A DNA stretch of 64,000 nucleotides. It comes from Riptortus pedestris. Its lineage: Eukaryota > Arthropoda > Insecta > Hemiptera > Alydidae. Location of the stretch: contig CM032229.1 of assembly GCA_019009955.1 (NCBI GenBank), positions 82,773,001-82,837,000 on the forward strand, written 5' to 3'. Below the pieces are notes generated by a model. It saw nothing but the letters and a program-made list of their open reading frames with translations, did not search any database and was not told the DNA's origin. Below are positions 24,340 through 33,694 of the stretch, in pieces. Position 1 is the stretch's first letter. Every line of letters begins with the position of its first letter. Position numbers and translations under genes: made by a program.

Positions 24340-25888
24340 CTATAAACAAAAAAATGGCATGTAAAAATAATGTAGTTTGAAAATTTTAGTTTGTTTCCTG
24401 GCAAAGAAGGAGTTCCATAAACATGGGATGAAAAGCCAATCCAAGGAGAATACGATTAGAAACTACAATTTACTATTTAAATTCTTATTAAGACATCTAA
24501 AGGGAACAACTATCAAACAAATAAAATAAATAAATCGCATCAACAATATTGATACAAGCGTCATCAAAAGGTCCCGATGGAGGAATAAGGAACTTGTAAA
24601 ATGGAACAAATACATTCGCTCATTATAAAAAGTGAAATGAAATATTAATTATTAAATACTCCACTTTTGTTATACGATGTATGTTCAAACGATGTTTTAG
24701 ACTTTCATCTATTTATCGAACTAGCTTGTCAAACAACCTTTAAATTTTTCCGTTTACTCAACTATGACCTAGGCTATAGAGCGGTATACCTCACACACAC
24801 CTAACTGGAAAGATTCGAAAACAACTGCAACTGTAACAAGGTGTGTATTTCCAAACACTCTTTGGAAACGGCAAAGAAGCCACGTTCGTTCAACAAAACT
24901 TCCTTTCACAAAACAATCAAATACTCCTTTTCAACATTCTTTTGGTAGCCTGCCTCCCGGATTCCATATTATCCGGAGGAACTTCTTTGACTGTACTCTC
25001 TAATGACAAAGATATATCTAGGTCGTCACAAAAATGACATTATAACAAATATTTTCCGTTAACGAATGGACTCTATTGTTTTCATTCTCCGATGATAACT
25101 AGAGATTTTATTAATGTAAAGAGTAATCAAATTCTCTTTTAATTTTTATTTTTTATGTCTGTACGTACATATCTCGTTTATCCCAAACACGATTAGCAGG
25201 GCGAGGGGGGTTAGAGGGAGGCGGAAATAAGAAATTGGAAACTTGGTAGGGCAGCCGATTTCGGATACTTTTGCTATGAATTAACAGAGCAACATAATTT
25301 GATAGGAAACCCAATCTTCGTGACATATTTATGATAACTGGTTCAGTATGGACTTGATTGAGTACATCAATACTCGATTATCTTCTAAAAATACTTATAC
25401 AACAAATACTAGTCAAAAATCCTGTGAAGGAAAATATTTAATTACTTGGGTCATTCGATAGGAGGCAATATTTTTCGAAGTAAAAAACAAAATACAACAA
25501 CAAGAACAAAAACCAAAAACATATACATGAATATATTGATCTATGCCAACTAGGGGGTGGGAGTAAATGTTGTACAGTGAACAGCAGGACAATGTAGAGC
25601 AAAAAAGAGAAATAATTAACAAATAAAAAATATTAAGTTAATAAATAATACATGAAATAACTAAATAGTTGATAAAATTCAAACATGTTAAAAGAGTAAG
25701 TAATATATTTTAATAAAAAGGGACACAATATATAATTAAAAATATTTTTCACATACTGATTCAAATAATTAATTGCTCAATAATTTCTTTGTTTCGGAAT
25801 GTTTGCGTTTAAGAAAAAAAAATGAAAATATTTGAGTAAAAAGCAAATAAAATGTAACAGATGAGTGGGAATAAAAACAAATATTATT

Positions 25889-26055
25889 ATTATTTAATAA
25901 CGTCCAGTTTTTGTAAATAAGGCTAATTGGGACGGGTTGTCTACAGGTTACCACCCTTTTCTAGCCAGGGTGGGATTTTAAGATGTTATTTAATGAATTT
26001 CGTCACTAAATAATTTCCTTTGCCCAGGCGAGAATCGAACTCGCTACTCTACAAA
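25889..26055 (-). mobile_element. tRNA-derived SINE, 5'-truncated
   Basis: Read on the minus strand, GAGTTCGATTCTCGCC (26043-26028) is a B-box. The body follows (AGGAAATTATTTAGTGACG..., CCCACCCTGGCTAGAAAAG, GGTAACCTGTAGACAACCCG) and the tail is near 25889. The A-box half seen in the 57.2-kb copy is missing, replaced by the palindrome. Confidence 0.75.
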
Positions 26056-26275
26056 CAAATAAAATACTATATTTACTATTCCACATAATTTACACGAATT
26101 ACTGATGTTAGCCAATACCTTAACATGATACTCCAACATCTTAAGCCTATTCACTTCTATTCCAAAATATAAAAACAAATAAAATACTATATTTTGGAAT
26201 AGAAGTGTATAGGCTTAAGATGTTGGAGTATCATGTTAAGGTATGGGCTACCAACAGTAATTCGTGTATGTTATG
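26056..26275. repeat. Long quasi-palindrome with duplicated loop sequence
   Basis: About 90 bp (26085-26172, ...CGAATTACTG..., CCTTAACATGATACTCCAAC, ...CTTCTATTCCAAAATA) is repeated as its inverse at 26191-26275 with few changes. The loop (26173-26190) contains ACAAATAAAATACTATA, which also occurs just outside the left arm at 26056-26073. Confidence 0.8.
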
Positions 26276-26396
26276 TTGAATATAAGTTATGTCGAAAGTA
26301 GCAGAGAAACGTTCGAAACGATCTTTCATTGGGTTTAACTCCAATCAAACGTGCAAAACATTATAAAAATGAGTTAGATGATTAAAAACATTTTAC

Positions 26397-26726
26397 CTGC
26401 AAAGAAGAGCCTAGGTAGTACTTGCTGGCCAGGAGTTGGTGGCGTGGGGAAGACAGGGGCTGCCAGTACATCGTAGTCGCTACCAGAAGCACCCACAGCT
26501 ACGAAAGAGTAAGAGCCACGAGCCCAGGGGTCTACCCGCCAGCGGGTAACTACCGTCTCTTTAGGCTGGGGGACGTTGTTAGCTCCAAATATGCCCTTCA
26601 ATACTGCTAAGCATCTTCCAACTATCACATCATCGCTGACGTTCTCCATGATAGCAGCAGCTTCTCCAGCTACCAATGCCAGCAGAACAGGTGACTTGTA
26701 TATGTTCCAAAAAAGAAACAGTTCTC
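26397..26726 (-). CDS. KDM1A: KDM1A (LSD1) internal exon, substrate-cavity region
   Basis: The exon lies between acceptor GTTTCAG (26727) and donor GTAAAA, and is 330 bp with phases matching its neighbours. It encodes [47 protein letters not shown]..., [40 protein letters not shown] and PRLFFAG. It is nearly collinear with human LSD1, including the W in FLFW, the [13 protein letters not shown] motif lining the active site, and RLFFAGEHT spanning the exon junction. The human Tyr in GSYSYVA, next to the flavin, is Phe here (GSYSFVA). The main variable part is the loop before PRLFFAG, which is proline-rich as in other animals. Confidence 0.95.
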
Positions 26727-27084
26727 CTGAAACGACAAAGTGATTTCAATTCCGTAATTATATTTTACCATAACTATTTACATAATCAACTATCTTTTCT
26801 CTTGAAAGACTTCCTCTTAATGAAGTGCGTGATAAAGTAAGATTTTATGGAAATACCCGAAGACAAGGCAGCCCTAGATATCCAAACATCATTCGACCAG
26901 TCTAGCTCCAAGAGCCGTCAGGCCCCGGGGGGTGACATTCGACAGGTGCCCAGATCGTCACTTTTTTGCAACTTTGGCGCCTGATGTCACTAGATGCCAC
27001 TTTCAGCTTTGTTTACATCGTAAGCATTGTTGTCTTTTAGTGAATTGTTTTATTTTCTATTATTATAAGTGATTGTTTTGCAAA

Positions 27085-27857
27085 ATGGCGAGTGATTGTC
27101 CTGTAGCAACATGATCCAACAACCCTAGGAAATCAGGCAAAACTGTATCGTATCACCGGTTCCCGAAAAACCCAGAAATTAAGAAACAGTGGGAAGTCGC
27201 GTGAAGACGAGAAGATTTGAACTTTAATCCTGATATTTCTTTGGCTTGTTCAGAACATTTCAGTGATAGTGATTATGAAAGGAATTTACAAGCAGAATTG
27301 TTAGGCTATGTTCCTAATAAATTGAAATTAAAAGAAGAAGCTGTGCCCCATCTAAATTTAACAGTGTCGTCCGTAAGTAAACTAACATCTACTAGCTCTA
27401 CTTCTGACTCAAAAAGTGAAACATATAGACAATGTAGGAGTAAAAAACGTGAAATACGTAAACGTGCCCTTTGTAACATTAATGAAATTCTCATAAAAAG
27501 ATGAAAAGTGATTTTTCAGGTAATACAGAAGTTAATTGTAATCTATGTATTCTCTTAATGAATAAAGTTTCTGAATATGAATCCAAATTAAAGTCCTTGC
27601 TAATGCCAGTAAAAAATTTAAAAAGTAAAAACATTAATTTGAAAAAAGAAGTTACTAGATTGCTATCAGATAATCACCAGATAAAACGTAATGCAACAAG
27701 AATAAAAAATGCAACGAAAGAAGAAATTGAAAGGATTTGTCGTCCAATATTATCCAAAGCTCAAATTCAGTGCTTACTAAACAAAATCTTCCCATGGTCT
27801 ATTAGTAATGATAATACATGTTTCCTTCAACATATTCTATGGGACTTCAATGCATAG
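27085..27857 (+). pseudogene. Broken THAP-domain (P-element-like) protein gene
   Basis: The reading frame from ATG 27085 gives MASDCPVAT, a TGA at codon 10, then SYHRFPKNPEIKKQW, a TGA at codon 40, and ACSEHFSDSDYER. The layout matches a C-x4-C-x44-C-x2-H THAP zinc finger with its invariant Pro (27), Trp (36) and CSxHF. The first TGA sits at the second zinc-ligand Cys. The frame ends at 27504 and a second frame (27501-27857) continues with a Leu/Lys-rich coiled-coil-like stretch (SEYESKLKSL, NINLKKEVTRLL) as in THAP proteins and P-element-type transposases. Two nonsense codons plus a frameshift make it a pseudogene. No RNase-H catalytic region or clear terminal repeats were found. It is antisense to KDM1A, inside its intron. 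Confidence 0.75.
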
Positions 27858-29222
27858 GCTCCAACTTCATTGCCATTCTCTACACAAGGATGCAACTGTA
27901 ACCAAGAATTTTCTGTGACTCTAAATATAAGCATCTTTTAGATCAAGAAGTAGGAGATCCCAATGATAGCCTTTAAAAATCTGGGACCTGAATGGACTAG
28001 TTGATGTTTAAAATAATTTACTAAATTAAATTCTAGTACCTGGATATCTCAATTTATTGTTTGGTTAGTTTCAATGTTATTAACTTTAATTTGTTTGTAC
28101 AATAGTAGTCATTACTGTTTTCATGTTTTGAACATTTTATCTTATTATAGTAAAGTTTTTCTTTGTATTGTGTTAATTACGCAGAAACATTACGATTTTA
28201 AAATGTAAACGAATGTATCTCAATTTTAAGGAACTATTATGTATTTATTTTTTAATGGAATCTAATTTGTACATAGGTATTTCAAGTAAATATATTCAAC
28301 TAAAGTAATTTGTACCATTTACAGACATATACCATTTTAATAATGTTGTATTCAGCAAATAAATCAGAAAACGGCTTATATTGATCGTATTTCAGCTGGT
28401 CGGCCCCGAGTTTTGGGTCCTAGTGACGTAGCAGACCTTGCTGCATTCTGATTGGCTATTCGCCAAATGGCCCTACCTTATCTTAGACGTACCTTGGTCA
28501 GGCCAACTTCCAGGCCCTTCGGGCACTGACGATGATGAACTGCATTGAAAGCGCTCTGCCGATTTAATAAATTGTTATAGTGGAAGCGTAGCCAATTCTT
28601 TCATCCGACCTATATTAGAAGTCACTTCCATCTGCCAGAATACCAACCCAAACATCATTCATTGAAATGAATGCATTTATATGTTTAGCAATTTAAAATA
28701 TTCTCCCGCCATGTGAAGGAATGAATTAGCAATGAACGCACGTCAACCCAACCACTCTACTCCAGGAGGCCATACAGTTGAAGAGTATGCATTTAGACTC
28801 GTGTTCTTTCATCTAGCACTTTTTTCTGCTCAAAACGTATTTTGGCTCTGGCTCACGTTTTTCTCAGAGTGTTTTAGCATGCGTTCTAACACAAAACTTT
28901 TCATACTCCCGTGAATTGTGTTTCTTTATTTTATTTTTATTAGCCAAAACATGTATCTCTAAACCTGGACCTCATTCATTTTTTTTTTCTTTTAGCCACG
29001 CTTTTCATGACTTCACCACTGGTAAGAAAATCTCAACTAAGGTTATTGGAATAAGTTCCAATAAATTTTAAGTCCCTTCTATATAATAAATTTTCCACCC
29101 TCTTATTCTTATTTTCTATTATCTTTATATACATATTTACATATCTAACCTAAAGGAATTTAATCATATATAAAATAAGCAGGTCCGACCGTGGAATATG
29201 TTACATATATACTAAACTATTG
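27858..29222. other. Flank of the THAP pseudogene within the KDM1A intron
   Basis: A+T-rich DNA that may include more of the decayed THAP element. GTCGGCCCCGAGTTTTGGG (about 28398) faintly echoes CGTCAGGCCCCGGGGGG (26917) upstream of it, but no convincing inverted termini were found. No other coding signal is visible. Confidence 0.4.
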
Positions 29223-29289
29223 AGCTATCTATCTATCTATCTATATCTATAAATACATACACATACACACACACACACATATATATATG

Positions 29290-29328
<39 letters not shown>
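29223..29328. repeat. Compound (CTAT)n/(CA)n/(TA)n microsatellite
   Basis: CTATCTAT units, then ACACACAC, then long TATATA with TG interruptions. It is continuous with family X fragment 8. Confidence 0.9.
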
Positions 29329-29334
<6 letters not shown>

Positions 29335-29873
29335 AATGGCTTATTAGAAGCTAAAATACAAAATATTGTTTTCCACGGACCTCAATTATGTGAGATTCAA
29401 GCAAATACGTTGTGTGATGACGACATCAATTAAGGCTATAATTTTTTTAAATCGAAAATGTTTATTTGATCTACGCCATACTCGAAATTTAATTGATCAA
29501 ATGAACTTTAAAGATCATATTCGTTAGTAGCTGAAATCACATCAGAAATAGGTGGATAAAGGCAGAGGAATTCGAAAATTCATATTTCTCCTTCCTTATG
29601 TATATGTTAAACGACCAAAGTTATTAATAATTTAGTGTACCTACTCCAATTGATTCTATACAAATTTTCCTTAAATCGAACATTCACGTTAATCCGGGGC
29701 TTGTTCCTCAGGAAAATCCTACTCCTAATCATGCGTTTTCCACTAAAATCATAAATCGTGATTTACAGGCTTCTTATTCCGTGAAAAATAAAATAATAGA
29801 ATAAAATGAGACATTATTAGCTTGTCATTAAAAAATCTGTTGATTTAATAGTCAACTACGTGACGGACTTTTA
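29262..29873 (+). mobile_element. Family X fragment 8, degraded
   Basis: After the microsatellite come diverged pieces of the second-type body (CGAAAATGTTTATTTGATC, CTCCTTCCTTATGTATATG) and the 3' end (AAAATCTGTTGATTTAATAG, then CTACGTGACGGACTTTTATT). The 5' head is missing. The hairpin is destroyed but GTGACGGACTTTT is intact. Confidence 0.6.
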
Positions 29874-30274
29874 TTTATAGTTTTTTCAACATTCACAAAT
29901 GGAATGAATAGATGCTGGTAGAAACTCAAAAGCCAAAACAAATAATCGGATTTCACTCCACATTATTAAAACGTTGACATGTTTTCTATGTGCGTTATCC
30001 CCTAGTCAAGTAGTATTTATCCTTAAACGTAAAATTACATAAAGTTAAATAGCAAAATCGTTCACAATTGGGGGGAGGGGCACGAAATTTCGTATTCTCA
30101 ATTGGAATTGCCATACGAAGATAAGTAAAGACCCTTTTAGTTTTTTTACTTCCAACCACCAGTACAGCAGTTCTAGGTGGGTGGTAAACTGAAATTGCAC
30201 TAGTCCTTCATTATGCTTAAATTCTAACATACAGTTGCATAAAACTAAAATTTTAGGCTTTGGAGTATTTGTTA
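29874..30274. other. A+T-rich intronic DNA
   Basis: Nothing recognisable in this 400-bp part of the KDM1A intron. Confidence 0.4.
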
Positions 30275-30395
30275 TCTATATACGAGTATATATAAAATTG
30301 TAACCTCTGTCTGTACATTGATTTTTTTCGCGAATTTTCACGATAACTTTTCGTTTCACATGTCACAGACACCATAACTGCATTTTGTTTCTTTC

Positions 30396-30426
<31 letters not shown>

Positions 30427-31213
30427 TTTGTTACCTTTTCACGCATAAACGGCTGAACCGAATTTTATGAAACTTGGTATGTATATTACTACTAACCCAA
30501 CTTAGACTTTAGGCTATATTAATATCCTCTGAGACGAACAGGAGTGGGGGTTATAAGGGAAGCCAGAAATTAAAAATAGCAATATTTCGTTTATACACAC
30601 ACATTTTTTGTACACTTTTTTCGTATACCGAATTATAAACGAGATATACGCTAAAACCTATAGCGGAAGTGAACAATTTTATTTGGGACAAAAGACCCAA
30701 CCGAAATAAATAAAACTCGGAATATGTATTAGCACTAACGCTTTCATTATAACAAGCCATACCAACGTTTCTAGGGACGGGCAGGAGTGGGGGTTATAAG
30801 GGGAGCCAGAAATTAAAAATAGCGATATTTCGTTTCCTATTGGATTCTCGGCAAATATGAACATAACAAAAGTTGTTTATTTTGTTATTTAGAGTAAATT
30901 TTATCATATTCATTTTTGTCTTTTAACATAGTTTAAACGAGATATACACTAAAACTTTAGCGGGAGCCAACAATTTTATTGGGGACTAACGATTAAACCG
31001 AATTTAACCAAACTCGGTATGTCAATTAGCATTAATTCTTCCATGATTATAAGCTATATTAAAATTTTAGCAGATTTCCCTTAAGGGAAATCAGCTATTG
31101 AGGTCGTACTCATGATGTGACTTTCGAAAAATTTCTTCGAATGTCCATCGATCCTACCCAGGAGATGACGAAAATGAGGTCCGATCAAAATTATATATAT
31201 ATATATATATATG

Positions 31214-31258
<45 letters not shown>

Positions 31259-32336
31259 CTGTTAACGCTCTAGCGGTCGCAATTTTTGTTTGATCGTTAC
31301 CAAACTCGGAATTTAATCGTTTTATGTAAAAAGGAAGATCAAGTTCGTTAATGGCAGAAATCGGACCAGTGGGAGGGGGGGGGGTTTAGAGGGGGGATTT
31401 TTGAAAATTCAAAATATCTCCGTTATTATGCGTCGGATCGAAAAATTGTATAGAATAAATCTTATTGCAAATTCGATATTCTATAAATATTGTTCTATAC
31501 ATTTATTCTGTATCTTGAAGATTAACCGAGATATTTGCATTTGTATTCTGCGTGTGGTCGCCAGTAGGCTAAATTCGGACTTTCCGCCGAGAGCTCTGGC
31601 GGCCGTTTCCATAACTATTCGTCCCTCGTGAATAGGTTTAGAGGTTAGGTTAACTTTTTTTTGGGGCTAGAAACTACTGGGTTATTATACGCGCTAAATA
31701 ATGTTTTAGGTTTAGAGGTTTCTTACTACTACAGTTGTCATTAGGCAGATTTCTCTAATGTAAAACTTCACGTGTGAAATCTGCTTAGTTTACGCAGCCC
31801 CTGCGTGACGGACTTTTTAGGTTAGAACGGGGGTGGGGGTTATAAGGGAGGCTTCAAAAAAAAAATTCGCGATATTTCATTGTCTATTTGTTTTTCGACA
31901 AACATGCACATAACTGAAGTTGTTTACTTTGTTATTTAGAGTAACTTTTGTTTTATATATTTTTTCGGGAAGAATGTATGAAGCAAGCAATTTGCGTAGA
32001 AATATTGATATGCTCAACATTTCTTTCCAATATGAACTACCAGGTACCTCACTTGGAAAAATTAATTCAAATCTATGTTAATATTTTGTCCTTAATAATT
32101 CAAATCTATGCATAATGCACAGGAGACGGGAAATATGACAATATGGAGGACAGGGAAGTCTTACATTAAAAAAAAAAATAATATTATTAACAAATCCACA
32201 GTAACGACGATTATAAACCCTAAACACTGGGACGGGTAAATGTCAAAATATTGTGCAAAGTAAAGTCTTGTCAAAAAAATACCACCACCATTCAGCATCA
32301 AATGCATTCCCGGGCGAAGCCGGGTATCTGAGCTAG
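30275..32336 (+). mobile_element. Non-autonomous Helitron-like element, copy B, interrupted by family X
   Basis: It starts TCTATATACGAG after an A and ends with the hairpin CCCGGGCGAAGCCGGG, TATCTGAG and CTAG followed by T. That gives TC...CTAG ends between A and T, the Helitron rule. There is no target duplication. The inside holds two direct repeats of a unit beginning GGGTTATAAGGG-(A/G)-AGCCAGAAA (30547 and 30789), related to the units of copy D. Family X copy 9 (31069-31818) interrupts it. It has no Rep/helicase coding, so it depended on an autonomous partner. Confidence 0.75.
31069..31818 (+). mobile_element. Family X copy 9, full length, nested in Helitron-like copy B
   Basis: A near-intact copy: 5' AGCAGATTTCCCTTAAGGG after AAAATTTT, (TA)n at 31192-31255 broken by GTCTCTC, full body, an extra about 90-bp piece (31625-31740), subterminal GTGAAATCTGC, perfect 3' hairpin and GACGGACTTTTT. 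Helitron-like sequence resumes directly after it, so X inserted later. Confidence 0.85.
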
Positions 32337-33143
32337 TACAAAGTAAAATATTACCTGAATGAGAAGATATGGGGTATTTATATTGATCGGATTTTAGGAT
32401 AAAGCTGAGAAGAATGAGTCGTGGCCAATATGATTTGAAAACTAACACTGAATGAAAGTCCCTAGTGCAAGAGAACAAGCTTCGGATTTTCTTATCTACA
32501 GCTAGGCTCACCTAGTAGATCCCTAATAGAAATATTCTGAAAGGAAAAATTAAGTATCTAGGGTACAACCACGGACATAACCCAAGGCAAACGTTACCCT
32601 TGGGGTTTACCCAGAGTAAATATGTTAGGCGTGATAAGTTGCACTAAACCCAGGGAAATAATTATGGCAAGAGCGTACGCATGTCTTCTTAAAATATAAT
32701 ACATTTTAAAATAATAATAAAAGAACCAAACTAATGTGTATCATTGGCTTCACATATGCATGCTTGTATACCTCACATCAGGGTTAATCATGGATATACA
32801 ATATCGTCGACAGACTCGAATCTCTTATCAAGACAATAAGATGTGTGTTATCCATTCCTTATTCAAGTTGTCCAATATGATTCTTTAACTAGATTTTTCT
32901 TCACACATAATAAGTGGAAACACGACAGGAGTAAATGAAAGATAGTTGGTGCTATAGACGACCATTCATTCAAAGCAATTTCTTTTTCCTCCGTAAACTC
33001 AAAAGTATTGAAAGTAAAAATTAAATCACCATTATATATGTAAATAAGTAATAGATGGGCTAGTACACATTAATAAATGATATCTCCATTATACTGTCTA
33101 TCTTATCGTATCATACATTAATCAAATGGGGGAACTCTAATAC
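32337..33143. other. KDM1A intron, single-copy A+T-rich part
   Basis: No repeat, RNA or coding feature recognised between the Helitron end and the KDM1A exon. Confidence 0.4.
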
Positions 33144-33380
33144 CTCTGCTTGCTGTTGTGCTTCCAACGTGTCCAAATAAATTAGAAGCAGGATCCCAGA
33201 ACTGCTTTTCAAAGCAAAGTACAACCTTATTAAGGTTTCCGAATCCTAATCTCTGAATAGCAGACTGTTTCCAATCCGGAAGAGGCGGGCAGAACTGAAC
33301 AGTGTTGGGAGCATTGGCAGTACTAGGAGACACAGACTGTTTCAGAACTCCTAGGGGTAAAGTACACAGCACGACATCAC
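33144..33380 (-). CDS. KDM1A: KDM1A (LSD1) internal exon with the FAD-site lysine
   Basis: The exon lies between acceptor TTGTTCCAG (33381) and donor G|GTATTAG and is 237 bp. It encodes [15 protein letters not shown], an 11-12-residue Ser/Ala/Pro-rich insert ([12 protein letters not shown]), [40 protein letters not shown] and [13 protein letters not shown]. The Lys in [12 protein letters not shown] corresponds to human LSD1 Lys661, which holds the water on flavin N5 and is needed for demethylation. LPLGVLK is the amine-oxidase strand-turn motif. The insert after LKQ is longer than in human LSD1 and lies in a surface loop. Confidence 0.95.
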
Positions 33381-33541
33381 CTGGAACAAAAAGTTTCACA
33401 CTTACAAAAAAAAAACTAACGGTATAATGATTTCAAATTTTGTGTCATTGGCAAGACCTAGGTCATTTGATAGTAACATCCTTAACTTTGAAAACTGTAA
33501 TCAGGATGTATTTAATTGCATTAGCATAGAAGGATAAATAC
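33381..33541 (-). other. KDM1A: KDM1A short intron (161 bp)
   Basis: Donor AAAG|GTATTTATCC at 33541 and acceptor TTTTTGTTCCAG at 33381. It splits a Gly codon after base 1, the same phase as the two following introns. Confidence 0.9.
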
Positions 33542-33694
33542 CTTTGTAAGAGGTAGGGTTGGCATTATTCCGAGAGCTTGCAGTCAATACTTCCACTCCT
33601 TTGGTATTGTATCGGATCTGCTTAACAGCGGTATTAAGTTTTATATCGAGTCCTTCTGACAGTGCAACAGGAACGCAGGAATAGCCATTTCGCA
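33542..33694 (-). CDS. KDM1A: KDM1A (LSD1) internal exon, earliest exon found
   Basis: The acceptor TTTTTTTCCAG is at 33695 and the exon is 153 bp. It encodes (V)[19 protein letters not shown], then NTAVKQIRYNTKGVEVLTAS and SRNNANPTSYK. This equals the human LSD1 segment [24 protein letters not shown] just before [10 protein letters not shown]. It forms part of the FAD/substrate domain after the tower insertion. The first two bases finish a Val codon begun in an upstream exon that I could not locate at higher coordinates, so the gene is partial here. Confidence 0.93.

Larger units (their letters stand above)
24340..26396 (-). other. KDM1A: KDM1A last intron (2.06 kb)
   Basis: On the minus strand this runs from donor GCAG|GTAAAAT (26396) to acceptor TTTATAG (24340). 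It contains a tRNA-derived SINE (25889-26055) and a long palindrome (about 26076-26275). The remainder is A+T-rich, and the ORFs in it (for example 24843-25037 plus) have no recognisable domain. Confidence 0.85.
26727..33143 (-). other. KDM1A: KDM1A large intron (6.4 kb) packed with mobile DNA
   Basis: On the minus strand it runs from donor AGAG|GTATTAG (33143) to acceptor GTTTCAG. It holds an antisense THAP pseudogene (27085-27857), family X fragment 8 (29262-29873), and Helitron-like copy B with nested X copy 9 (30275-32336). 28.5-29.2 kb and 32.34-33.12 kb show nothing recognisable. Confidence 0.85.

Noticed and set aside
27085..27504. TGA codons in the THAP gene as recoded (selenocysteine or readthrough)
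   Set aside because: One TGA replaces a zinc-ligand Cys and the other an ordinary residue; together with the frameshift, simple decay is the better explanation.
32161..32511. 116-codon minus frame
   Set aside because: Lies across the 3' end of Helitron-like copy B; a repeat-derived shadow frame.
33542..33694. Reading the KDM1A exons as spermine oxidase or monoamine oxidase
   Set aside because: The peptides [23 protein letters not shown] and DPWARGSYS in this order are specific to LSD1, not to SMOX or MAO.
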